Below are positions 26,301 to 31,941 of a stretch of DNA of 41,067 nt, piece after piece (the stretch's first letter is position 1; every line of letters begins with the position of its first letter). The position numbers and the translations under genes were made by a program. Source of the DNA: a virus. The DNA is taken from the IMG/VR virus record IMGVR_UViG_3300009433_000013, positions 1 through 41,067 of that record; one strand, written 5' to 3'. The notes under the pieces were generated by a model. That model searched no databases, was not told where the DNA came from, and worked only from the letters and a program-made list of their open reading frames with translations.

Positions 26301-27258
26301 CTATTTTGATAAAGACCAGAAGCCTCGCATAATTCCTCTTCGGGCTCCCGCCGACAAATTAGGTCCAAAAATTAAAGAATTCCGAAAGAGATTCACAAAG
26401 TTTTCATTGCCTCCTGCTTTAGCAAATGGTTTATTGGGACTTGTACCTCAGGGATACCCCAACATCCCTGACCTCATTAATCCTTTTGGTCCGGATGACT
26501 ACGATCAAGTGTTGGACGGGACCAAAATGCTTCACACTCCTGTGGTTTATTTATTAGAACATAAAATTTCTCTAACCAAACAGGATTTAGCAGACATGTG
26601 GCAGGGAGTAATGCCTGATATTTCTCAGAGATTCAACATGAGTTATACAGCAGTTGACCACTACCTTCCGGGAGATAATGTAGAAGAAACTGCCACTAAG
26701 TTCCCAGAAGTCCTTAAGGAGCAGATTATTTTAGATATTCCTCGTAATGAACGAGATGGTCACCCACGATACGATCTTCTAGATATTTCGGGGCTACCAG
26801 ATCTTCGAGGTGTTTATCCCGAGATACGTTGGTTAGTATTCAAAGTAAAAGAAAGAGGACTTGTAGGATATGATCAAATGGTCATGGAAGAGGTGGATGG
26901 AGTGGATGCCTTGTCTTACGAAAAAGTAAACGGGTTCCTGAGTGCCCAAGGGTTAACTCCTGAGTCTGCTGCAAGGTTCATGGGCACTATGGACAATTGG
27001 GCAAAAACAGTATACAGTTACAAGCATTCACTCACGGAAGGTTCCTACAATTGGCCATACGACCATTTCTCTCTGGTCGAACTCAACAAATTGGATACAA
27101 AGTTCGTTTTTCGACCAGAGCTGGAGAGAGAATATACTGAAGAATCTCGAAATAATCCCCTCCCTGGTGAAGGGCAAATACCAGAGGGCGGTCTTGAGAT
27201 TCCACCACTAGGCGCAGGACTAGGTTTAAATCTGGGTGCGCAAAACAATGATGAGTGA
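17323..27258 (+). CDS. giant (3311-residue) tail protein with LamG domain and inserted tandem beta modules
   Basis: The N-terminal ~110 residues (FVKFGSAEQYYKNAF, YYPYDGSEFEKVDFYN, IYPTSTGF) match the start of large tail proteins I remember from marine phages. A LamG/concanavalin-like domain follows at about 140-370, ending with the marker strand SASLDEFRFWKTARNDEEIG. A helical segment at about 520-600 (DEQINFDDQLEDI, KSKGNEKAIRNFIRCLG) comes next. Most of the remainder is beta-rich with many Tyr, Asn and Ser. Two related ~105-residue modules sit at about 2054-2281. The end (about 2880-3311) is charged, with a Pro/Gly tail. No enzyme motif or signal peptide is seen. It probably forms a peripheral baseplate or fibre structure that contacts host surface glycans; that role is inferred from LamG and position. 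The frame is unbroken over 9.9 kb. Confidence 0.8.
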   Translation: MSVKKLFDKNKQAVTVGKYLRLSAPDTLGDGIESEAHLKASLQKQDYVLPPINYSNPEEFVKFGSAEQYYKNAFEYILSYYPYDGSEFEKVDFYNKLNPVEKYFFEEIYPTSTGFIQNGVTYGAITPHPSGYASSSAQYVQVKGGPHKNTFYNVEQDRTSNLEFGGPDGTTVEFFYKKAAAIDHTVESPRQVVFDLWNGASTTSDEYGRLRIEVVTGSSDHFEVTFRSGSTGFDNVVVPTATTPINDDTWRNFSFVFNTTSSSPTLDFFANGTCIQTGIAPTVAGAIGTVTGSMIANIGALRTTPAGAGFSGVDQGYGKLSASLDEFRFWKTARNDEEIGRYWFANVGGGSNKYDVNVSLGVYFKFNEGITTNAAVDQVIMDYSGRLSNGLYVGYNSTNTRNTASAINQLKIESIHEFGDPIVRSSNPNYTTLLADYILTGSNYDYQNNARLLNHLPNWIIEEEEQGSNEIVSLTQIMANYFDTIYNQITYIKNLRYMDYVSGSLSSSYTHFPYNDRLVENLGIEAPELFANAGTLQQFLQRDEQINFDDQLEDIKNSIYKNIYNNLNFILKSKGNEKAIRNFIRCLGVDDEIIALNTYPNNADFELVSNYKAGVSTKKFADFTAHLDQADDEAIVYQYYDSTNPNSVGTISGSTSLGEFAFTLQSELDLAVKQDYRNLGYNIPQVVTASVMGFHTPADSSPTITDTTWAAASSDYGLQVQVIKSPGEYPEIFEPAHKVKDAYFLVKDREGKTLLTSSIFNNVYDNTKWNLALSLRPERYQFSDGVIGSAVAQTGYTLELYGVNYQNGIKKYSFSSATDLSATSGSNIIESAKKVYLGASRFNFTGSTLVNTDIRGSSVRYWTDYLPNSTVDHHAKEVDTYGRLNPYRNAYEFQSAAPNVYIPKIQTLALNWDFADISGSDSSGRFMVTDYSSGSNVQVYPNEYQGPVFSNINLREHTGRGDFFKSSFTPVRKQYVYTDHLQIPEYVGGDNMVNVPTSDDETFGIYLRPIDFFFAVERSMYRSISNRMLEMFASIEEFNNIIGEPVNKYRLNYKRMEKLREIFFRRVKNDIPDFDKYLRYYKWIDTAMGEMIQELFPVSAKYAPEVRKVVESHVLERPKIQHKLTILRDKHPVAGITGSLGAGFGSVCRTSPGWKFKHAPIPALQSRNCNWWRTRAERDVPPLIASGGNLTTRNAVLNAVQKQVDGTNFLCVDGQIVAPIYGGINQYLNKKRRIRDYTFDQFKSLEDCDDVLDPMQKKLVPFRATKDGVNYKGAQLTPFTAISSSLTTGYNAQLNSLGLTGISLNNLHEDSISPYRHSVPLQGPFTKRWVGGIQARHVAPFRTIDRREEYNLTITSGTGSVTTITTGIIPKGQYLRGLSSKSPVNLANIKTIITGSTPGDVVRKVGNFERNYEVVQGNSRFETNIDFIFNNSRYQYSMPSAFITPPARRTSGLTGSADYPAPRQVPNRRKTEVILVDMFASPGSKEDSKQQFRDVNSDQFSPNSALPFRNLAVINPYLKRLGTHSTFGGYQYDPATGAPSTTPSATKIQRNTVLRLEMGFSGAATPTTVGTASVYDDGFVTRPVPNADRAQWTSYLSGSENASIYDQYVALGSRYPANITFVTQSATAYPSTFSNSLITNAGGKSEFVWANNRDYVSWKQMQAGNSQKAQYFWQNNLYELLPQEVVTLNDEVKFDDGSNGSIATKTRTIYSRNGQAEPHYYSQRFREAPITSRYKALLHQMRTPIGTPSKTSERHTSIAMEYTYGNMLMGFANRELNEQIQGDVKFAHGKIKRPYEVLRDQFVENVQRSVNGAELIKDFTYRETIYPKEVYTYLSQSRARQAFVYSHWRDDAIVTGSAAVTSLTDYSKLISRVNIDGFNRQSTRLKGDFVTSQGYPVQNLDQVPYEDPSSLPAGPGSGSIWPLDSYLYSDFDTSLVTVLTASTPVVLADAGTMAAGELMMTHYGTINDRITDPGGSLNNGTAVYITSSINSAQYVYNVPVTKVDCTTTSAVAAVAAITASRGEGEGLTTATGQFVLGSSADGSSLFGAVTLEIQDLTSTKTFKFVNNSNSNTFDAGTNTYEMGVENPPFVGVYFTKEECRNQLFSAIESARVDASPLNIALPAKSGTDTIDLTAGTAGTAWNSRNITSNDTGVLGVAVTSWAGATDYTYNSKTLDLEDVAHGVVSYIFDAATAPGASTDTIIGTFGATATSDVIAAIAQTISLSQAAGAINITPGTVAGSTVPLTADVAGTAMNGKPVAGTAETDGGVTTVAFAAGAAASTVCVDLPEPRSPGSVYTRPAWTAGVSRIYVDGPNKRQSAAQSRPFYDTYEKYVENIRLAGKEKTIMPEFRISEHIKQYQQNGSLLSIVSASLELTGANHTMFNGVNSSFYQRFAETDKLEFLGDFMPDDILQRDFIFNNYPRHFELGSEAIVKMLPYDGFYPANRSLEIAALFRDAYIGNAVLTGTSGSATSAWRSLLRPFLAPGILYNSIKSGIAVDYPIRRTTRNLTQYLSSSATLPLHGCLSGTLSVSNAPGTIPGNRRRNLSTANWQNADINSFFWADRLPFETLVDPVPALKTGESLGTVLSDLNEYLYLDATGSISAKSLNDTLYKKAMSNFLANVPKFFLKKKTNKYGPEGYLTKFVSQFGAPPKDGQQNTAPERTVEVEKDAAYMMEIGLLKTENFNQYSNPYAFGIPTSTGSVDWHGLTSDELPKGREQNWPKHRGEFAPFTPPYYYGPSLVRMLFMPRGDKNDYTLDEILNNDRGELFVQYLNESGSYYDMTSGSFIDRDNNVVTSVATPSYGWNRAWQNRMDIDASVNIFNTFPTSTGTSYRSTDPNKWTIMPKWECPVLDFPSSQTAEGVPSYQFSASVGTGTYYSGSKGMWHQYGVQPDNDEGVYMYIKDIPTGNSEEYDFVAITYLDGATAKRTNKYVKKVPKFVSDAERTVKSLGDLVGFDSEEIIRNGIDFSKAKRLGELGEDNEKSLSEAVLALPVYFDKDQKPRIIPLRAPADKLGPKIKEFRKRFTKFSLPPALANGLLGLVPQGYPNIPDLINPFGPDDYDQVLDGTKMLHTPVVYLLEHKISLTKQDLADMWQGVMPDISQRFNMSYTAVDHYLPGDNVEETATKFPEVLKEQIILDIPRNERDGHPRYDLLDISGLPDLRGVYPEIRWLVFKVKERGLVGYDQMVMEEVDGVDALSYEKVNGFLSAQGLTPESAARFMGTMDNWAKTVYSYKHSLTEGSYNWPYDHFSLVELNKLDTKFVFRPELEREYTEESRNNPLPGEGQIPEGGLEIPPLGAGLGLNLGAQNNDE
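23484..24166 (+). repeat. two tandem copies of a beta module inside the giant tail gene
   Basis: The translated stretch carries two similar units. Each has a strand pair around a phenylalanine or tyrosine (KTFKFVNN / VSYIFDAA), a helix of the type NQLFSAIESA / DVIAAIAQTI, a strand with LNIALP / INITPG, and a closing TAGTAGTAWN / TADVAGTAMN turn followed by a valine-rich strand. The module type (TxxxAGTxxN) is common in phage tail proteins. The copies differ enough at DNA level that they are old or separately acquired. Confidence 0.55.
24064..24107 (+). repeat. 14-bp in-frame direct repeat (GTCGCAGGCACAGC)
   Basis: GTCGCAGGCACAGC occurs at 24064-24077 and again at 24094-24107, exactly 30 bases apart, so both copies encode VAGTA in the same frame. 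It lies in the second beta module of the giant tail gene. Recombination between the copies would remove ten codons without a frameshift. Confidence 0.8.
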
Positions 27259-27268
27259 TACTTAAGAT

Positions 27269-28177
27269 ATGGTAAAGTTTTTTAATCAAAAGGAAGAAGT
27301 ATTGCAAGTGGAGTTAACTCCTTACGGTAAGGACAAACTTTCACAAGGCACATTCTATCCTAAATATTATGCTTTCTATGATAGTGATATTTTATACGAT
27401 GGTAAACACGGGGGTGTCACTGAGACGCAAAACCAGATTGTTCCTCGAATAAAAGATAACACTGCTAGATTAAAGACTTGGGCTAAATTCACGGGCTCAA
27501 CAAGTCCTGTTGTTTCCATAAATTCTACAACTGACATGAATCAGTTTAACCAAGTTACAGATGCTAATTCGAGATTCTTCCGATTTCTGGGGTCTAATAG
27601 CCCTTGGTCAGATTTTATGCCATCTTGGGATATTACTTTAGCACCACCCTCAGACGTCATCTTGGGTGAGACCGCTCAATATCAATCTTCTAATACTGTT
27701 CCATTATTGAGCGCATCGCTAGAAGTCCATTACCAATCTGAGCCAGCAGAAGACCCAGAGGCTGGTTTTGTTTACTACTTAACGGAAAATGAAAAAATAG
27801 TCCTGGATGTACAGGAACTTAATACTCTTTTTAAACTAAATGGAAATTTTGATATTGAAATATTTAAAATGGATACCCAAAACAACCTGACGGCATTAGG
27901 TTTTATTAATCGGGAATCACAACATGCTCAAGGTCTCCAGAACCAGACTAGCCCTTATGTACTGGTTGATACGATAGAGGGAACAGAACAAGATATTATT
28001 CAAGCCTTTCCGGAACTAGATAACACATATGTAGAGTATTATTTTAATGTTTTTCTGGATAAGGAAGTGCAAGGAGTGGAGATGCCGTCTAATTCAACAT
28101 TGTACAAGCGAAATGTTGACGCAACGGTAGGGGATTTGTGCGAAGCCGTTGATACTCTAAGTGGGAGAGATGGATAA
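27269..28177 (+). CDS. tail structural protein, conserved in marine phages
   Basis: A 302-residue protein. The N-terminus (FFNQKEEVLQVELTPYGKDK followed by LSQGTFYPKYYAFYDSDILYD) is a pattern I remember from unnamed virion proteins of large marine phages, usually near baseplate or fibre genes. The rest is mixed beta with acidic patches. It starts ten bases after the giant gene with no strong ribosome binding site and ends TAATG, coupled to the next large gene. The LTPYG...L pattern is echoed by LTDEGRRRLALG in the protein at 34904-35929, so the two may share an N-terminal docking domain. The precise role is unknown. Confidence 0.65.
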   Translation: MVKFFNQKEEVLQVELTPYGKDKLSQGTFYPKYYAFYDSDILYDGKHGGVTETQNQIVPRIKDNTARLKTWAKFTGSTSPVVSINSTTDMNQFNQVTDANSRFFRFLGSNSPWSDFMPSWDITLAPPSDVILGETAQYQSSNTVPLLSASLEVHYQSEPAEDPEAGFVYYLTENEKIVLDVQELNTLFKLNGNFDIEIFKMDTQNNLTALGFINRESQHAQGLQNQTSPYVLVDTIEGTEQDIIQAFPELDNTYVEYYFNVFLDKEVQGVEMPSNSTLYKRNVDATVGDLCEAVDTLSGRDG

Positions 28178-31100
28178 TGATTTTAAGAAGAATTCAACAA
28201 CTCCGTCTTGATTCACTCGTTCTTGAGGAGAACGATGCGGAGTCTGGCGTCTTTAGTACGACTGTTAACATCCACAGTTCCTTCATCCAGCAGACTGGTA
28301 ATCTCTCAGAGAGTGATAGGGAATTAAGAAATCTTCGGGTAAGAATTGGGCTGGCTTACGAAAGTGGATCGGCTCAGGTGACTGATTTTGCAACTCAACG
28401 TTTTAATGAGTACCTTTTCCTTGAGGTTCAAGATAATAACTTTTCCGAGGTAGTAAGTGAAAATGGGTATACGGACTTTTTATACCGCAGCCTACAGCCT
28501 CAATTTCAGCAGTATATGTCTAGCGGATCCCCTTACTCACTTTATGCTAGTGACCAAGTGAGTCAGGAATTAATATTTCAAAGAGATGATAACATTTCTT
28601 ATACTGATAACGGCACTACCCTGCCTCAGGGCATAGTCCTTTATGACGCTGGGTTACTTGAGGTTCTTCCTCGTGATGAGGATGGGAACATTATTCGCCG
28701 CAGCGTGGAATCAACTCGTCCTGGAGTAGGAGATCCCGACAATCTAGATCCAGGCGCAGTCGTAATGGACGAAGAGGGTAACATTGTAGAACAAATCGAG
28801 GGACTAGCACTTAGAGACGCCTTACAGAACCTACAACGAGTTTCAATGCTGCCTGTCACCTTTGACATGTCCAATGTAACCCCTAGTAAATTATCACAAC
28901 TAACTCTCTATATGTTTATTTATGAGGCTCCCGAACAAGAAGGTTCTGGCTTGACCCTTGGGGCTGGAACAACTCCTATTGTGAGCGCCAACGTGCTAGG
29001 TTCTAAGAATATTTGGAATTCTATTTCTCGGGTTAACCCATATGTAGGGATCGGACCCTACAGTAATGGGCAGTTCAGGGATAGTCGAGTTATTGAAAGT
29101 CCACAACGTTCACAGGCTCAGATTATAACTACAGATCCATTATCTTTCGAAGAAGATAAGTATAAATTCTTATACGACAAATTGTATAAATCCTATGCAG
29201 GAACGTTGCTCGATCAAAATCCTGAAATTAAAAAGATCATTCAAGATAAAAACTTTTTCACAGACCTTTGGGTCACGAGAGATCATGATGAGGTGCCCCG
29301 GCTTACTTTTGCCTTTGATGTACAGTCATTCTTGATTTCTAATAGTGCTTTTTCATATTTTTATCGTAACCCTACAACGGCAAATATTCTTTTAGGTGGC
29401 GATGACAGTTATGATTTTACATTCTCTCAAGTGAAAGATATGTCTCTGTATCGGCACTATGTCAATCCATTGTCTTATGGGGGAATCAACAACCTTGGGA
29501 CAGTTGGAAATTTACGAACTTTAGGTCCCAACTTGTCTTATCCTAAAGAGTTTATTATGGCTGCCCAGCCTGTTTTGAACGTAACTGCTGCAACTGATCC
29601 AAAGATAAAATTCTTTGAAGGACAAGATAAAGACATCCCAGACATGCGCCGCCAAGGAGCAACGGATCGCCTAGGATATAGCGTAAAATATGTTGTAGAA
29701 GACAATGCGCCACTCTTCTTGCGAGAGGTAGTGCGGAGGCTTTACGGACTTAAGTATGATTTAGGACAGATCTTCGATAATATTGTGAATTCCATTCCAG
29801 ACACTGTGCGTTTTGAAGAAGGGGAAATTATAACAAATGGACGAAATATTTACAACGCCTCCTTGCGGCGCACTACTACGCCTCTTAACAATATTATAGG
29901 ACAGTTTCGGGGACAAGAAGTTTCCTATTTAGATATGATTAAACATGTCCTTGATGATTACCAAAAAATAATTGATGATATAATACCTTTGGAACAGGGC
30001 ACTCTTCTATATGATTATTATCGCCCACTTTTGACCGCAGATAATGTAAACCCCGAGGTTCTGGAGGATATAAAGAAAATAATTGAAATAGGAATATTCT
30101 TTTTCATTAAACAACTGCGTACTATTTTCCCCAATAATCCACTTGCAATTAATAATTTAGACCATGTGGTAACTGACTTTGAAAGCCGTGGAGTGTGCCA
30201 ACGAGATTATCCAATTTACCAAGAGGTGTACACGTTTGACGAGACTCTTGATTTAAATACCGATTTTGGATATGGTGCCGATTACATTTTCGAAAATCTT
30301 AACCCAAACATCCAAACTAGTGGACTTTCCAGGATTTCTTTTGAAGAATATGAAGGACGAATAAATTCAGAGTTTGAGAAATATTTTCAACGCCTGCAAC
30401 CACAAACCGAAAATATACCTACTGGGATCTTTGCTAATTCAGCAGCGAAGCACTTTACGCCTCTTATGGTTAATGTACCAAAACGTCAGGTATTTAAACA
30501 GACACGGGCATCTCAGCCCGGAAGAACTTTAGTAAATTATGATCTTGATTCATATGCTAGTTTGTTTTCTGACATAATGCACATGCACTACGATCGTAAG
30601 GATTTATTTTTTGCTACTCCCTCCCCGCAGTATGAGGCAGGGTATGAAAATATAAACTTAGAATCAAAGAATGAACAATTATACGACTCAGTATTAAGTA
30701 TCTTAGACGAGCGTTATGGGGTTCGCATAGAGGCTACTACCACTCCTCAATATAAATCACCTAAAATCTCAGAAGGACCATATGACCCCACCGTGGACCA
30801 AACTCGGTATACGCCAATTGGGGGAATGAGATTTATTCAAAATGGACCATTAGCACTACCGGGTATTATTGGTGGGGCTAATAATTTAGATCCCACTCTT
30901 ATAACATACTTTGAGACCTCTACACAGTCGCTGGATGGCAAGCCTTCTCCTAATGACTCACAAGATTTACAGATAAGACTTGGGAAACGTAAGACTAGAA
31001 AGTTGCCTATTAAGTTGCCTTTTGCAATTTTTGGTGAATTGTCTATTGACAAAGAACTAGATTTTGTGGTATCCTACGAAAGAGATCTTTTTAATTCTTT

Positions 31101-31941
31101 TAATATTATTCAAGAAATGTTTGACCTAACAGAAAATAATATACAATCAGCACTGGATAGTACTTTGCTCAATTTGCCCAACCAGCAAAAGAGCATGGCT
31201 ATTGTCTCGACGACTAATAACCAAATTGCCGTGGGTGAAAACGAGGGAGACTTGTCTTATGATGCTTGCCGCCCTATCCTAGAAGACTCGGATGCGGCTA
31301 ACGACCCTCAGGAATTGATTAGTTATTATCGGCGTGGAATCAATTTTCCTCCCTATTCTCAAACCAAGGATCCGATGAAGATATATGCTAAGTTTTTGGC
31401 TTTCTGGATGAACTACAAGCAAATTGCAGTAGTTGAGTATCTTAATGGGTTTGGAAACTTAAAGCCTGGTCCTTTTTCGTTGAGTGGTGATTTTGGATCT
31501 AACCTCATAGAACCAGATGAGAATCAAAATCTAGATGGTGCGTTCACACAGAAAATGAAACTTGAACAGTGGCTTGAGGTCACTCCGGAAGTATTGAATA
31601 ATATAGAACAAGGACAACAATTGCTGTGCAGGGTCCGAACGCTAGACGCTTCAGACTATCAATTTTTATCCCAAGAGGTATTAAAAGACAATGTAGCGGA
31701 AAATCTAAATGATGCTTTTAAGTCTATAGATATACTTAACTTACCTATGTATAATAAGTATTTTTACTTTATAAAGGGAGAGGCACAACTTAGACCCATC
31801 GATCGAGACTTGCCAGAGGTTCCTAGAACTATAGTCAATCTTAATCCCCCGGCTGAAGATATTAACCCTCCTAGAGTAGAAGACCCTAATGCCGGTTCAT
31901 TATACGGGCTTATTGGCGGAGAGGTTTTAAATAATGACTAG
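28177..31941 (+). CDS. large tail/baseplate structural protein, function unknown
   Basis: A 1254-residue protein with no recognised domain. The first ~270 residues are beta-rich (SGVFSTTVNIHSSF, LRVRIGLAYESGSAQVTDF, SKLSQLTLYMFIYEA), like attachment or oligomerisation domains. From about 340 to 700 it is more helical and charged, and the end is proline-rich (PPAEDINPPRVEDPN). There is no signal peptide or membrane segment. Its ATG overlaps the upstream TAA, with GGGAGAG as ribosome binding site, and its last eight bases overlap the next gene. It sits among tail genes, and the size fits an extended peripheral baseplate or fibre component. An unrecognised enzyme domain cannot be ruled out. Confidence 0.68.
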   Translation: MILRRIQQLRLDSLVLEENDAESGVFSTTVNIHSSFIQQTGNLSESDRELRNLRVRIGLAYESGSAQVTDFATQRFNEYLFLEVQDNNFSEVVSENGYTDFLYRSLQPQFQQYMSSGSPYSLYASDQVSQELIFQRDDNISYTDNGTTLPQGIVLYDAGLLEVLPRDEDGNIIRRSVESTRPGVGDPDNLDPGAVVMDEEGNIVEQIEGLALRDALQNLQRVSMLPVTFDMSNVTPSKLSQLTLYMFIYEAPEQEGSGLTLGAGTTPIVSANVLGSKNIWNSISRVNPYVGIGPYSNGQFRDSRVIESPQRSQAQIITTDPLSFEEDKYKFLYDKLYKSYAGTLLDQNPEIKKIIQDKNFFTDLWVTRDHDEVPRLTFAFDVQSFLISNSAFSYFYRNPTTANILLGGDDSYDFTFSQVKDMSLYRHYVNPLSYGGINNLGTVGNLRTLGPNLSYPKEFIMAAQPVLNVTAATDPKIKFFEGQDKDIPDMRRQGATDRLGYSVKYVVEDNAPLFLREVVRRLYGLKYDLGQIFDNIVNSIPDTVRFEEGEIITNGRNIYNASLRRTTTPLNNIIGQFRGQEVSYLDMIKHVLDDYQKIIDDIIPLEQGTLLYDYYRPLLTADNVNPEVLEDIKKIIEIGIFFFIKQLRTIFPNNPLAINNLDHVVTDFESRGVCQRDYPIYQEVYTFDETLDLNTDFGYGADYIFENLNPNIQTSGLSRISFEEYEGRINSEFEKYFQRLQPQTENIPTGIFANSAAKHFTPLMVNVPKRQVFKQTRASQPGRTLVNYDLDSYASLFSDIMHMHYDRKDLFFATPSPQYEAGYENINLESKNEQLYDSVLSILDERYGVRIEATTTPQYKSPKISEGPYDPTVDQTRYTPIGGMRFIQNGPLALPGIIGGANNLDPTLITYFETSTQSLDGKPSPNDSQDLQIRLGKRKTRKLPIKLPFAIFGELSIDKELDFVVSYERDLFNSFNIIQEMFDLTENNIQSALDSTLLNLPNQQKSMAIVSTTNNQIAVGENEGDLSYDACRPILEDSDAANDPQELISYYRRGINFPPYSQTKDPMKIYAKFLAFWMNYKQIAVVEYLNGFGNLKPGPFSLSGDFGSNLIEPDENQNLDGAFTQKMKLEQWLEVTPEVLNNIEQGQQLLCRVRTLDASDYQFLSQEVLKDNVAENLNDAFKSIDILNLPMYNKYFYFIKGEAQLRPIDRDLPEVPRTIVNLNPPAEDINPPRVEDPNAGSLYGLIGGEVLNND

